The position numbers were made by a program, and so were the translations under genes. A DNA stretch of 64,000 nt from Psychroserpens luteolus (GTDB lineage: Bacteria; Bacteroidota; Bacteroidia; Flavobacteriales; Flavobacteriaceae), in the NCBI RefSeq assembly GCF_021032705.1, contig NZ_JAHVXI010000003.1, positions 248,001 to 312,000 of the forward strand. Direction: 5' to 3'. Shown in pieces: positions 10,424 through 20,674 of this stretch (the first letter of the stretch is position 1; the number at the start of each line of letters is the position of its first letter). The notes below the pieces were generated by a model, which had not been told where the DNA came from, did not search any database, and worked only from the letters and a program-made list of their open reading frames with translations.

Positions 10424-12121
10424 TTAATCGATTACCACAGGTTTATTAATTGGTGTATTACTTTTGACAACCACAAATGTAGACGTTGCATAAAACGCAT
10501 TTCCATTTTGAGCATCGTTAGTCCAGCCACTTTGATATTGATACTCAAAATCAAACGTACTTCCAGCCATATTTGTTGCAAAACTATCAATACGATACGG
10601 CACAACCATCCCTGGACACCAACCTGCTCTATCTGGTTGCCAATTCCCTGGCTCTTGATTATTTACAGGGTTAGACGCACAACCTAATGCATCCATATTA
10701 TGCTGGAATGTATTCACACCATTAATCTTTACATCATGGGTTCTAAAACACCACTCGGCACACGTTCGTCCAGCAATCGCAGGAGACGCCTGTCCCCAAC
10801 CCGAAATAATCGTTCTCAAATGCGTGCTTTCTGCATTAGCAGGAATAGAAACCATTTTATCTAAATCTAAACTATGTGTTGTCCCGTAAGGCACTCCAGA
10901 GCTAGACCAGTCATCGTAAGCAAGAACTCTAGATATCGCATAATATGGATAATCTGGTGTTCCTTCGATATAATCAAAATCCACAGTCACCTCATAACCT
11001 CTAGCATTCCAACATTCGGTTCTAATTCGTAATTCTGTCGAGCCTGTTAACAATGATTTAAAATCGGTTACATCAAACTCAAACCCTCTTTCTAATTGAC
11101 TGTTATCGTTCCAATACGGTGTTATATAACGTCCTAACTCATATAATTCACCAGAATCATTATCCTTAACCTTCACATTAGCATACACATCCCATTCATC
11201 ACAACCTTCATTAGGACAAGTAAGTTTCACATACATCTTAATCGTTTCAATACTAGTTAGATCATCATGCAAATTAAATGTTTGAGTTGCAGATTGATTA
11301 AATCCACCACCAAAAGCCAAACGTTCTTTATCAAATGTGAGATAATTATAAACAACTGGGATTCCTATTCCAGACAAAGCAATTTCTACAGTTTCTGCTC
11401 CAGTACTCATTAAGCTTAGCGTTCCTGTAGCATTACCCAAAGCTGTTGGTGCAAATCTTACGAATAGTGTTGTTTGATCATTTACTGATTCTGATGGTAT
11501 TTGCTGCACATCAGAAAACAGTGTACCATCTAATGATATCTCAAAGCCTTCGGTAACATTTAAATCAATTGCAGATGTAAGATTATTTCCATCAATAAAA
11601 AGTGTCGAAGATGCAGACTGCTGAGCTACTGGTGTATCTTGAAAATTAAAACTAGATACATTAATACTAATTACAGGTGCCGTACTTAAACCCACACCAC
11701 TTACATTCAGCGTTCTTGTTGTTGCAGAATTGCTTTGCATTGACAGTTCTCCAGAAATTACACCCAATGCACTAGCCGACGGTGAAAATCTAACATACAG
11801 TATTTGATTTCCTGCGTTAACAATATCTTTATTTATTGTTACCTGATTCGAAAAATTCACGTCATCTAACGAGACCTCAAAATTAGCTGTTGAAGAAATT
11901 GATAAGTTTGCATTTAAGTTATCTCCTTTGACTTGAATATTTTGTGAAATAGAATTGCTTTCAACATTAACTTCTCCAAAAGAATTCAATGACCCAGTAA
12001 TCAATATATTAGATGAATTAGAACCTTCATCAGAACTATCACTACTACAATTAAAAACAAAGAAAAGACTCAGCAAGACACTAAAAACGACAACAAATTT
12101 TCTGAAATAATCAGTTTTCAT
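10424..12121 (-). CDS. PNGase F-type N-glycan amidase lipoprotein with two N-terminal repeat domains
   Basis: A 565-residue surface-type lipoprotein. The signal peptide ends at Cys25 and is followed by SSDSSDEGS, the acidic export signal typical of flavobacterial surface lipoproteins. Residues about 40-144 and 148-253 are two similar beta-rich domains of the choice-of-anchor D kind (each with a VRFAP/VRFSP-like strand and an ending S-G-x-G). Residues about 258-565 closely resemble peptide-N-glycosidase F of Elizabethkingia: CDEWD, TDFKSLL, GTPDY, ISGWG, CAEWCFRTH, DRAGWCPGM and the C-terminal KSNTPI are shared. The three catalytic acids of PNGase F (Asp60, Glu118, Glu206) correspond to Asp311, Glu369 and Glu456, all present. 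It should remove N-glycans from Asn of glycoproteins. It lies upstream of the M1 peptidase, 29 bp apart, same strand. Confidence 0.9.
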   Translation of the reverse strand: MKTDYFRKFVVVFSVLLSLFFVFNCSSDSSDEGSNSSNILITGSLNSFGEVNVESNSISQNIQVKGDNLNANLSISSTANFEVSLDDVNFSNQVTINKDIVNAGNQILYVRFSPSASALGVISGELSMQSNSATTRTLNVSGVGLSTAPVISINVSSFNFQDTPVAQQSASSTLFIDGNNLTSAIDLNVTEGFEISLDGTLFSDVQQIPSESVNDQTTLFVRFAPTALGNATGTLSLMSTGAETVEIALSGIGIPVVYNYLTFDKERLAFGGGFNQSATQTFNLHDDLTSIETIKMYVKLTCPNEGCDEWDVYANVKVKDNDSGELYELGRYITPYWNDNSQLERGFEFDVTDFKSLLTGSTELRIRTECWNARGYEVTVDFDYIEGTPDYPYYAISRVLAYDDWSSSGVPYGTTHSLDLDKMVSIPANAESTHLRTIISGWGQASPAIAGRTCAEWCFRTHDVKINGVNTFQHNMDALGCASNPVNNQEPGNWQPDRAGWCPGMVVPYRIDSFATNMAGSTFDFEYQYQSGWTNDAQNGNAFYATSTFVVVKSNTPINKPVVID

Positions 12122-12220
12122 AAGCTTAAAATATTTTTTCTTACAATGTATAGATTATAATAATTCCAAAAAAGTAAAATTGATAATAATACATTAGAAA
12201 AAAGTGATAATTTTGACTGA

Positions 12221-14323
12221 ATGAGTGCCAATTTACAAACTCCAATAGACTACCTTAAAGGTGTAGGTCCTAATCGAGCTGATTTACTTCGGAGCGAACT
12301 AGGCATTCATACATATCAAGACCTGATCAACCTCTTCCCTAATCGTTATTTAGATCGCACAAAGTATTACAAGATTAATGAATTGCAACGCAACAGCTCT
12401 GAAGTTCAAATTATTGGAAAGGTCACAGGATTTAAGGAAGTTGCACAAAAACGTGGCAAACGACTAGTAGGCACTTTTCAAGATGACACAGGAAGAATAG
12501 AGCTCGTTTGGTTTCGTGGTCAAAAATGGATTCGTGATAGCATAAAATTAAATACACCCTATGTGATTTTCGGAAAAATCAACTGGTTCAACGGCGTCTT
12601 TAATATGCCACACCCAGAATTGGAATTACTCAATGAGCATAAAAACAATTTGCGATCATCAATGCAAGCTGTATATCCTTCAACAGAGAAATTATCCAAT
12701 AAAGGCATCACTAATCGCGTGATGATAAAAATCATGCAAAGTTTGTTTTTAGAAACCAAAGAACGCTTTTCTGAAACCCTACCAGATCACCTAATTTCCG
12801 AACTCAAATTATTACCAAAAAGTGATGCGCTTTTTAACGTTCATTTTCCAAAAAATCAAGAGCTATTATCAGGTGCAGAATTTAGATTAAAATTTGAAGA
12901 ATTATTTTACATTCAATTACAATTAATTTTAAAAAATCTCATTCACAAATCGAAAATTAAAGGATTCCCTTTCGAATCTGTTGGTGACTATTTTAATAAT
13001 TTTTATAAAGCGCATTTACCGTTCGATTTAACCAATGCTCAAAAACGTGTATTGAAAGAAATTAGACAAGATCTTGGAAGCAATGCACAGATGAATCGAT
13101 TATTGCAAGGTGATGTTGGTTCAGGAAAAACTATAGTTGCGTTCATGTCAATATTAATGGCACTTGACAACGACTTTCAAGCCTGTTTAATGGCGCCAAC
13201 TGAAATTTTGTCAGTCCAACACTACCAAGGATTTAAAAAGCTATCTAACAAATTGAATATCAGTATAAAAATACTCACAGGCTCAACTAATACTTTAGAA
13301 AGGAGAAAAATTCACGAATCATTAGAAAATGGTGAATTACAGATTCTAATTGGGACTCATGCTTTGCTCGAAGATAAGGTTAAATTTAAAAATTTGGGCC
13401 TCGCAATTATTGACGAACAGCATCGATTTGGAGTTGCACAACGTTCCAAATTATGGAAAAAAAACACCTCTCCTCCACATATTTTGGTGATGACTGCAAC
13501 ACCGATTCCGAGAACTTTAGCGATGTCAGTTTATGGTGATTTAGACATCTCAATTATTGACGAATTACCACCTGGAAGACAGTCCATAAAAACGGTTCAC
13601 AGATACGATAAAAATAGACTCAAAGTCATGCGATTTATGCGTGATGAAGTTGAAAAAGGAAGACAGATTTATGTGGTCTATCCATTAATCCAAGAAAGTT
13701 CTGCTTTAGACTATAAAGACCTTATGGATGGTTACGAAAGTATTGTCCGGGAATTCCCACAGCCAAACTATCAAATTTCTATTGTCCATGGTAAAATGAA
13801 ACCAGCAGATAAAGACTTTGAAATGCAACGCTTTGTCAAAGGCGAAACACAAATAATGGTAGCAACAACAGTAATTGAGGTTGGAGTAAACGTACCCAAT
13901 GCCTCAGTTATGATCATTGAAAGTGCCGAGCGATTTGGTTTAGCACAACTCCATCAGCTGAGAGGTCGTGTTGGGCGTGGTGCAGAGCAAAGTTATTGCA
14001 TTCTTATGACCAGCCACAAGCTGAGTCAGGACAGCAAAACACGTCTGGAAACCATGACACGAACTAGTGACGGATTTGAAATTGCTGAAGTAGATCTTAA
14101 ACTTCGTGGCCCTGGAGATATCATGGGAACCCAACAAAGCGGTGTGCTAAACTTAAAAATTGCTAATATCATTAAGGATAAAGATATTTTGCAAAGTGCT
14201 CGTTTTTATGCTAAACGAATACTAGATAAGGACCCTTCTTTAGGTTTTCCTGAACATGGTGTTATTTTAAAAACCTATCGCGAACTGAGTAAGTATAAGA
14301 ATATTTGGAATTATATTTCTTAA
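12221..14323 (+). CDS. recG: ATP-dependent DNA helicase RecG
   Basis: A 700-residue branch-migrating helicase that remodels stalled forks and Holliday junctions. An N-terminal wedge/OB-fold (QIIGKVTGF through GRIELVWFRG) precedes the SF2 core with Walker A GDVGSGKT near residue 298, DEQHRFGV, TATPIPRTLA, and the motif VI QLRGRVGRG. The RecG TRG-like C-terminus with LKLRGPGDIMGTQQSG is intact. It is monocistronic, with divergent and convergent neighbours. Confidence 0.97.
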   Translation: MSANLQTPIDYLKGVGPNRADLLRSELGIHTYQDLINLFPNRYLDRTKYYKINELQRNSSEVQIIGKVTGFKEVAQKRGKRLVGTFQDDTGRIELVWFRGQKWIRDSIKLNTPYVIFGKINWFNGVFNMPHPELELLNEHKNNLRSSMQAVYPSTEKLSNKGITNRVMIKIMQSLFLETKERFSETLPDHLISELKLLPKSDALFNVHFPKNQELLSGAEFRLKFEELFYIQLQLILKNLIHKSKIKGFPFESVGDYFNNFYKAHLPFDLTNAQKRVLKEIRQDLGSNAQMNRLLQGDVGSGKTIVAFMSILMALDNDFQACLMAPTEILSVQHYQGFKKLSNKLNISIKILTGSTNTLERRKIHESLENGELQILIGTHALLEDKVKFKNLGLAIIDEQHRFGVAQRSKLWKKNTSPPHILVMTATPIPRTLAMSVYGDLDISIIDELPPGRQSIKTVHRYDKNRLKVMRFMRDEVEKGRQIYVVYPLIQESSALDYKDLMDGYESIVREFPQPNYQISIVHGKMKPADKDFEMQRFVKGETQIMVATTVIEVGVNVPNASVMIIESAERFGLAQLHQLRGRVGRGAEQSYCILMTSHKLSQDSKTRLETMTRTSDGFEIAEVDLKLRGPGDIMGTQQSGVLNLKIANIIKDKDILQSARFYAKRILDKDPSLGFPEHGVILKTYRELSKYKNIWNYIS

Positions 14324-14332
14324 TTCAAAAAA

Positions 14333-14363
14333 AAGCTCAACTTCTTTATGAAAAGTTGAGCTT
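14333..14363 (-). terminator. Rho-independent terminator after the DUF2911-TPR gene
   Basis: Perfect 11-bp stem (AAGCTCAACTT / AAGTTGAGCTT, arms 14333-14343 and 14353-14363) with a 9-nt loop. On the minus strand it is followed by eight U residues, so it terminates the gene ending at 14413. On the plus strand the trailing sequence is not U-rich, so it would serve recG less well. Confidence 0.85.
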
Positions 14364-14412
14364 GAAAACATGAAGGCATGTTTTTGATTGATTTAGTTGA
14401 TTGATGAATTCT

Positions 14413-15504
14413 TTATAATGCGCCTAATTCTTTTAAGTTTTTTTCAGAATTTGCTTTCACATTGGCAGGCGGATTCATAGATAATGCCTTTTTAAAATTC
14501 TTAATGGCTTTTTTCTTATCACCTATTGTTTTATATGCTTCTCCTAAACTATCATATACATTTGGGTTTTCAGGATCGATCTCTACAGCTTTTTTAAAAT
14601 ACTTCATCGCTCTATCATTATCCTTCAAATTAAGCATTTGATACCCCATTCTATTTAATTGGTTAGAGTTTGCCATACTAGCAGCCTCATCTAATGCCGC
14701 TTCAAACTCTTCTGTCTTACCCAATTTGTTTAATAACTGTGCTTTAATAGCCATATTATTAAATGTTTTCTGGCTAAAAAATTGTCCAGAGATAGCTTTA
14801 TCAATCCATCCCAAAGCTTCATTAAGATCACCTCCGTTATTTAAAGCAAAATTAGCAGCTTGCTCCCAGTTTTGTCTTTGAAACCCTGTTTGTCCTTTAG
14901 CTTTTTGTCTGAAATCGTCTAAAACAATATTAGTCACATCGAAAGACACTTCGAAAGGGAATGCTTTCTTCTCCCAAGCCAAGGATGCCGTTGCAGAATT
15001 AGTTTTGATGTCATTAAAGGCATAAGTAAGCAACTCATGATGCGGTACAGAAGTCGTAGTAATAGTAGCTCTCAAAGCATCATTCTTTTTATCGTAAAAA
15101 TAACTTCCCCAAGCATCGGCATCTTTTGATAATATTAAAGTTGCTGTATTATCTGCCTTAACTTCTAAATGCAAACCGTAAGTTCCAGCTTTTATAGACT
15201 TCCCTTCCACTTTTGCATCATGAGAAAATGTAATTGTAGTATTTTCGTTGGCTCCAGCTCGCCATGGTGCTGCAGTAGCAGTTCCAAAGCCTAAATTATT
15301 CATGCCATAAGGCACAAGTTTTCCCCAAATCTCTCGATTATTTACGCTTGGTCTTGAATAGGTAATAGAAACATCTGACACACCAATACGTTGTGATACA
15401 GTTGCTTGCTGACTGCCTCGCGGTGTGTTTAATTGCGCAAATGTGTCAATGCTTACAAAAAGCATCAAGCACATAAATAGCCCAGTAATTGTCTTGTTTT
15501 TCAT
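14413..15504 (-). CDS. DUF2911 protein with C-terminal TPR repeats
   Basis: An exported protein of 363 residues from the start chosen here. An upstream ATG at 15564 would add 20 residues in front of a clean signal peptide (MKNKTITGLF to TFAQ), so 15504 is preferred. Residues after the signal form a DUF2911 domain (RPSVNNREIWG, PWRAGANENTTI, KAGTYGLH, WGSYFYD). The C-terminal about 90 residues contain TPR motifs with DPENPNVYDSLGEAY. DUF2911 has no known activity; the TPRs suggest protein contacts. A second DUF2911 protein lies in the metal island at 48608-49192. Confidence 0.85.
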   Translation of the reverse strand: MKNKTITGLFMCLMLFVSIDTFAQLNTPRGSQQATVSQRIGVSDVSITYSRPSVNNREIWGKLVPYGMNNLGFGTATAAPWRAGANENTTITFSHDAKVEGKSIKAGTYGLHLEVKADNTATLILSKDADAWGSYFYDKKNDALRATITTTSVPHHELLTYAFNDIKTNSATASLAWEKKAFPFEVSFDVTNIVLDDFRQKAKGQTGFQRQNWEQAANFALNNGGDLNEALGWIDKAISGQFFSQKTFNNMAIKAQLLNKLGKTEEFEAALDEAASMANSNQLNRMGYQMLNLKDNDRAMKYFKKAVEIDPENPNVYDSLGEAYKTIGDKKKAIKNFKKALSMNPPANVKANSEKNLKELGAL

Positions 15505-15656
15505 GATTTTGATTGTATTAGTTAAAATTGTATTTGAAGTTATGAACAAATGCAGTATAGCCATGTTACAGTCATGTTAAAGTGGTTTGTGTTAATGTTA
15601 ATTAACATTTCTTTATACTAATTAACTATCTCTATATTTACAAAAAACAAATCGTT

Positions 15657-16244
15657 ATGAGCATGCTTCACCTAAAACTAGAAACAGATCCTCGTTGGGC
15701 TACAATTGCTGAAGAGAATATCGAAGAGATTTTAACCGACCATGCATGGTGTGAACAAAAAGCATGTACTAACGCCATCACTATCATTACCCATAACTCG
15801 CAATATGAAGACCTAGTTACTGACCTCTTAGAACTCGCTAAAGAAGAACTTGAGCACTTTCAAATGGTACATGAAATTATTAAAAAACGTGGTTACACTT
15901 TAGGTAGAGAGCGAAAAGACCATTACGTCAATCAACTCTACAAGTTTATGAATAAAGGTGGAAGCCATCTCCAAAGCATGGTAGATCGTTTATTGTTTTC
16001 GGCAATGATTGAAGCCAGAAGCTGCGAGCGTTTTAAACTTTTATCTCAGCGCATAAAAGACAAAGAGCTCTCAAAGTTTTATTATGACCTTATGGTAAGC
16101 GAAGCTGGACATTACACAACATTTATTGGCTTTGCTAGAAAATATGGACAAGATATTGACGTTGATAAACGATGGAAGGAACTGGTTGCCTTTGAAGGTG
16201 AACTTATTAAAAGCTACGGAAAATCAGAAACCATACACGGATAA
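15657..16244 (+). CDS. miaE: tRNA 2-methylthio-N6-isopentenyladenosine hydroxylase MiaE
   Basis: A 195-residue ferritin-like di-iron protein that hydroxylates ms2i6A37 in tRNA. The helical-bundle metal motifs are visible: an EELEHF (ExxH) pair in helix 2 and the C-terminal IEARSCERF plus SEAGHYTTF (second ExxH) pair. The length equals that of the family. The TlpA-like gene follows 3 bp after the stop, so the two share a transcript. A TATATTTA-like box about 25 bp upstream is a plausible promoter. Confidence 0.92.
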   Translation: MSMLHLKLETDPRWATIAEENIEEILTDHAWCEQKACTNAITIITHNSQYEDLVTDLLELAKEELEHFQMVHEIIKKRGYTLGRERKDHYVNQLYKFMNKGGSHLQSMVDRLLFSAMIEARSCERFKLLSQRIKDKELSKFYYDLMVSEAGHYTTFIGFARKYGQDIDVDKRWKELVAFEGELIKSYGKSETIHG

Positions 16245-16247
16245 TTT

Positions 16248-16829
16248 ATGAAGAAACATCATGCCATTCTAGCGTTCATTTTATGCTTTACACTACATCT
16301 CAGTTTTGGCCAGACCAAAGCAAAAAAAACATACACCAAAGAAGAGATGGCCGAATTTCAAGCCAACTATAAAGCTAAAAACAAAAAAGACAAAGCTGCT
16401 AGAAAGGGGCTAGAAGGTACAACATTAACCGAACTCAGTTTTGAAGATATTAATGGCAACAAACATACCTACGAAAGTTTAAAAGGAAAAGTAGTTGTAA
16501 TGAATTTCTGGTTTATCCATTGTAAACCTTGTGTAGCTGAAATACCTGATTTAAATACATTAAAAGCTGAATTTAAAAATAAAGATGTTGTTTTCTTTGC
16601 TGTAGCTCTAGATAGTAAAGCGTCACTAGATAAGTTTTTAGAAACGACCACATTTGATTTCACGATCATTCCAAACGGAAGGGTGTTGGCTAGAGACCTC
16701 AAAATTCCGCATTACCCTTACAATGTAATTCTAGACAAAAAAGGAAAACTTCAATATGTAAGTGATGTTTTGAGTTTCAATATTATGAACCGTTTGAAAC
16801 GCAAAATTAATGGAGTATTGAAAAGGTAA
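16248..16829 (+). CDS. Exported TlpA-like thioredoxin-family protein
   Basis: A 193-residue protein with an N-terminal signal peptide ending near FGQ and a lysine-rich spacer. A thioredoxin/AhpC-TSA fold starts near residue 60, with the redox motif CKPC in FIHCKPCVAEIP. It is expected to act as a periplasmic thiol-disulfide oxidoreductase or to supply reductant for cytochrome maturation. The usual Trp before the active site is replaced by His. It is translationally close to miaE (3 bp) and convergent with the next gene (2 bp between stops). Confidence 0.85.
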   Translation: MKKHHAILAFILCFTLHLSFGQTKAKKTYTKEEMAEFQANYKAKNKKDKAARKGLEGTTLTELSFEDINGNKHTYESLKGKVVVMNFWFIHCKPCVAEIPDLNTLKAEFKNKDVVFFAVALDSKASLDKFLETTTFDFTIIPNGRVLARDLKIPHYPYNVILDKKGKLQYVSDVLSFNIMNRLKRKINGVLKR

Positions 16830-16831
16830 AT

Positions 16832-18046
16832 CTATTCCTCTAACAACGCATTAATAAACCCAATAAATTCTGTTTTAAATTCTGTAAATTTTTCCCCTGT
16901 AGCGGGACCATTAAATCCTGTGTGTATCTTACGTACTTTCCCTTTTTTATCAATAAATATCGAAGTAGGATACGATAGGACATGATTTAGCATTGGTAAT
17001 TTTTCTTGCGCCTTAGATTTGCTAGACGTCCCATATTGTGCCAATAAAATAGGATAATCAATACCTACATCATCTTTTAGTCGCTTGATACTCTCAAAGG
17101 CCTTTGCTTCTGTTTTCGCATATTCAAAGGCAAGTGCAATAAACTCAATATCCTTTTCGGTATTATTATCATAAAACTCTGAATAGTACTTACTTTCATC
17201 CAAACAATTTGGGCACCAAGTTCCCATAACCTGTACCACTACTACTTTGTCTTTGTATCGATTATCAGATAAAGATACTTGCTTTCCATTAGAATCTGGG
17301 AACGTAAACTCCAAAGCATCATAACCTTCATTTAAAAACGTCAGGTCATTAGCATCTGGCAATTCATAAGTCTCATTTCGTTTAGCAGTAAAGGGTTCTT
17401 CCCAATGGTTTCCCGAATAAAACATCCCATTCATTGTACTATCACTAACTACAGCAGTAAATAAAAAGGCATGAGCTCCATCAAAAGTTGATAATTTCAT
17501 GGTATTACCGTCCATCACTCCTTCTAAATATCTGTAATCACCAGTGGTTGTTCTAAAGGTTCCTGTCACCTTAGAACCGTCTTGTTTAAAAATTCCTTTG
17601 GCAATGTATTTATCATCTTCAGAATCTGGACTAAATATGGTCTCCCAGTTTCCTGTGGCATCAACAGATCCCGTTTCATTATCCAGATCAAATCGGGTTT
17701 TAACACCAAACTCCGCAGAAAAAGGCACCACACGGTCTAAACTTTCTTTTATAAAATTACCTTCCAATATACCTTCTTTTACTACAGCTTCAATATAACC
17801 TTCAAAAACAGGTGTTCTAAACACAATCGAATCGTTAGAATAATTAATATCTGTAACCATGATGACCTCATCGGCATTAAATATCTTGAGCGCATCACGC
17901 GATGTCACTTCAAAATTAAATGGCAAAACTTCGGTATCAGTTAATTGCAATTCTGCACGCCAAACACCTTCTTTTAAGGCTTCTGGTCTATCCATATTAC
18001 AACTTAAAAAAATGAATAAAATTGGTAAGAAGAGTAATTTTCGCAT
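16832..18046 (-). CDS. TlpA-type thioredoxin-fold lipoprotein with a long N-terminal beta domain
   Basis: About 404 residues from the ATG at 18046; a TTG 12 bp upstream is less likely. The lipobox IFLSC gives a lipid-anchored Cys. Residues about 20-245 form a beta-rich domain (DUF4369-like in position, not firmly assigned). The C-terminal about 165 residues are a thioredoxin fold with WCPNC in MGTWCPNCLDES and the cis-Pro segment YPTSIFID. Likely a periplasmic disulfide reductase. No operon partner. Confidence 0.82.
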   Translation of the reverse strand: MRKLLFLPILFIFLSCNMDRPEALKEGVWRAELQLTDTEVLPFNFEVTSRDALKIFNADEVIMVTDINYSNDSIVFRTPVFEGYIEAVVKEGILEGNFIKESLDRVVPFSAEFGVKTRFDLDNETGSVDATGNWETIFSPDSEDDKYIAKGIFKQDGSKVTGTFRTTTGDYRYLEGVMDGNTMKLSTFDGAHAFLFTAVVSDSTMNGMFYSGNHWEEPFTAKRNETYELPDANDLTFLNEGYDALEFTFPDSNGKQVSLSDNRYKDKVVVVQVMGTWCPNCLDESKYYSEFYDNNTEKDIEFIALAFEYAKTEAKAFESIKRLKDDVGIDYPILLAQYGTSSKSKAQEKLPMLNHVLSYPTSIFIDKKGKVRKIHTGFNGPATGEKFTEFKTEFIGFINALLEE

Positions 18047-18200
18047 AATCGTTTTCAATTTAAAATAGTGTAGTCACCACAAAGATATAATTCTTACAAA
18101 GATGATCTAAATATCTACTGACAATCGTTAAGAGTTTGATAAAAGTTCCATTTCTGCAAAAAAATAAATCAATCACTTAATTTTTATGCAAATCGAAGCC

Positions 18201-18227
18201 TTGAAATTATTAGTATTATTATCTTTG
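18201..18227 (+). promoter_or_regulatory. Bacteroidetes-type promoter for pheT
   Basis: A TATCTTTG box at 18220-18227 matches the Bacteroidetes -7 consensus TAnnTTTG, with a TTG at 18201-18203 16 bp upstream. This is slightly tighter than usual. The pheT ATG follows 20 bp after the box. Confidence 0.6.
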
Positions 18228-18247
18228 CCCATTGACAAAATAAGATA

Positions 18248-20674
18248 ATGAAGATATCATATAACTGGTTAAAACAATTTTTAAAAACGGATTGGTCTGC
18301 AGAAAAAACTGGAGAATTACTTACCGATTTAGGATTAGAAATTGAAGGTATAGAAAGTTACCAATCTGTAAAAGGTGGCTTAGAAGGTATTGTTGTTGGT
18401 GAAGTACTGACTTGCGAACAGCATCCAAATGCAGATCGATTAAAATTAACAACGGTTGCGATTGGCACTGATGAGCCATTACAAATAGTGTGTGGCGCTC
18501 CTAATGTGGCTGCTGGTCAAAAAGTACCTGTAGCTACAATTGGAACTACATTATACACTGAAACTGGTGAAGCCTGGAAAATCAAGAAAGGCAAGATAAG
18601 AGGAGAAGAAAGTCACGGTATGATTTGTGCTGAAGATGAATTAGGCCTTGGCAAATCGCATGATGGTATTATGGTTTTAGATCCAAAGATTAAAGTTGGA
18701 ACTCCTGCTGCCGATATTTTTGATGTTGAAAATGATCATGTTTTTGAAATTGGTCTAACACCAAATAGAGCCGATGCAATGAGCCATTACGGAACAGCTC
18801 GAGATCTAAAAGCTGGCTTACTTCAAAAGGATATTAATACAGAATTAATTACACCCTCAGTAAGCTCTTTTCACGTGGATAGCAGAACATTGAAGATTGA
18901 TATCGATGTTGAAGATTATGAGCTGGCACCACGTTATTGCGGACTAACAATTACAGGTCTAAAAGTTGAAGATTCACCAATCTGGTTACAAAATCGTTTA
19001 AAAGCTATTGGTTTAACACCAAAGAACAACATAGTAGATATTACAAATTATGTCTTACATGAATTAGGGCAACCGCTACACGCTTTTGATGCTGCAAAAA
19101 TCATTGGAAACAAAGTTATCGTAAAAACGCTTCCTGAAGGCACAAAATTCACAACCTTAGACGACGTAGAACGCGAGTTAAGTGCTGAAGATTTAATGAT
19201 TTGTGATGCTGAAAAACCGATGTGTATTGCTGGTGTATTTGGAGGCGTACATTCTGGAGTTTCAGAAGGTACTACAAGTATCTTTCTAGAAAGTGCTTAC
19301 TTCAACCCTGTAAGTATTAGAAAAACTGCGAAACGCCATGGTTTAAACACAGACGCATCTTTTAGATTTGAAAGAGGTATCGATCCTAACATTACAGATT
19401 ATGCCTTGAAACGAGCAGCGCTTATGATCGTAGATATTGCTGGTGGAGAAATCTCTAGTGATGCTTTGGATTTTTATCCGAAGAAAATTGAAGACTTTCA
19501 AGTGCGTTTGAGTTTTGATAATGCTAAGAAATTGATTGGAGAAGAGATTCCAAGAGAAACAATTAAAAGTATATTGACATCTTTAGACATTAAAGTAAAT
19601 AATGTCACTGAAGCTGGTCTTGGACTTACTGTTCCTGCTTATAGAAACGATGTGCAGCGTGAAGCAGATGTTATTGAAGAAATATTGCGTGTGTATGGTT
19701 ATAACAATATAAAGACCACGGAAAAATTAAACGCTTCTATTTCTAATACGTCAAAATTTGAAGATTATAAACTTCAAAATGTTATAGGAAATCAATTGAC
19801 AGCTCAAGGCTTTTTCGAAATATTGTCTAATTCGCTAACAACACCAAAATATGTTGAACTTAGCGCTCAATTAAAAGAAGAACACAATGTAGAAATGCTA
19901 AATCCGTTGAGTAATGATCTTGGTGTTATGCGCCAAAGTTTACTGTTTTCTGGTTTGGAATCCGTTAGCTATAATATTAACAGAAAACGCGATAATTTAA
20001 AATTGTATGAATTTGGTAAAACCTATCATAACTATAAAAATGGTCGCGAAGAATATAAACACTTGTCCATTTTCTTAACTGGAAACAAAAGTGATTTGCG
20101 TTGGAATTCGCCCATACAAAAAAGTGATTTCTTTTATTTGAAAGGTATAGTAAATAGTACATTAGAGCGCTTAGGCATTTCTAAATTCAAAGTCTCACCT
20201 ATCAAGAATGATATGTTTAGCGAAGGCATTAGTTTATCTTTAGGAAAAACCAAACTGGTTGAATTTGGTATCATTAGCAAAAAGATATTAAAGCATTTCG
20301 GTATTTCTCAAGAAGTTTTATTTGCCGATTTTAATTGGGATAATGTTATCAGTATGACCAAACATAATAGTATTATGTTTAAAGCTATTCCTAAATATCC
20401 TGAAGTACGTCGTGATTTTGCATTATTATTAGATGAGCATACTACCTTTGAAGAGATTGATAAAATAGCAATGCAAACCGAAAAGCAATTGCTTAAAGAT
20501 GTTGATCTATTTGATGTATACCAAGGAAAGAACCTTCCGAAAGGCAAGAAGAGTTATGCTGTAAGTTTTGTGATTCAAGATGAAAATAAAACGCTAACAG
20601 ACAAGCAAATCGATAAAATAATGAATAAACTACAAGCTAATTTTGAAAAGCAGCTTGGCGCAGAATTAAGATAA
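18248..20674 (+). CDS. pheT: Phenylalanine-tRNA ligase beta subunit
   Basis: An 808-residue beta subunit of PheRS, which charges tRNA-Phe with the alpha subunit PheS. Domains in order are the EMAP-type tRNA-binding fold (about 40-150, with EQHPNADRLKLTTV), the B3/B4 editing domain (LHAFDAAK region), the B5 domain, the catalytic-like core, and the C-terminal FDX-ACB anticodon-binding domain (KYPEVRRDFALLL). The length is normal. pheS is not adjacent, as is common in this phylum. Confidence 0.97.
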   Translation: MKISYNWLKQFLKTDWSAEKTGELLTDLGLEIEGIESYQSVKGGLEGIVVGEVLTCEQHPNADRLKLTTVAIGTDEPLQIVCGAPNVAAGQKVPVATIGTTLYTETGEAWKIKKGKIRGEESHGMICAEDELGLGKSHDGIMVLDPKIKVGTPAADIFDVENDHVFEIGLTPNRADAMSHYGTARDLKAGLLQKDINTELITPSVSSFHVDSRTLKIDIDVEDYELAPRYCGLTITGLKVEDSPIWLQNRLKAIGLTPKNNIVDITNYVLHELGQPLHAFDAAKIIGNKVIVKTLPEGTKFTTLDDVERELSAEDLMICDAEKPMCIAGVFGGVHSGVSEGTTSIFLESAYFNPVSIRKTAKRHGLNTDASFRFERGIDPNITDYALKRAALMIVDIAGGEISSDALDFYPKKIEDFQVRLSFDNAKKLIGEEIPRETIKSILTSLDIKVNNVTEAGLGLTVPAYRNDVQREADVIEEILRVYGYNNIKTTEKLNASISNTSKFEDYKLQNVIGNQLTAQGFFEILSNSLTTPKYVELSAQLKEEHNVEMLNPLSNDLGVMRQSLLFSGLESVSYNINRKRDNLKLYEFGKTYHNYKNGREEYKHLSIFLTGNKSDLRWNSPIQKSDFFYLKGIVNSTLERLGISKFKVSPIKNDMFSEGISLSLGKTKLVEFGIISKKILKHFGISQEVLFADFNWDNVISMTKHNSIMFKAIPKYPEVRRDFALLLDEHTTFEEIDKIAMQTEKQLLKDVDLFDVYQGKNLPKGKKSYAVSFVIQDENKTLTDKQIDKIMNKLQANFEKQLGAELR

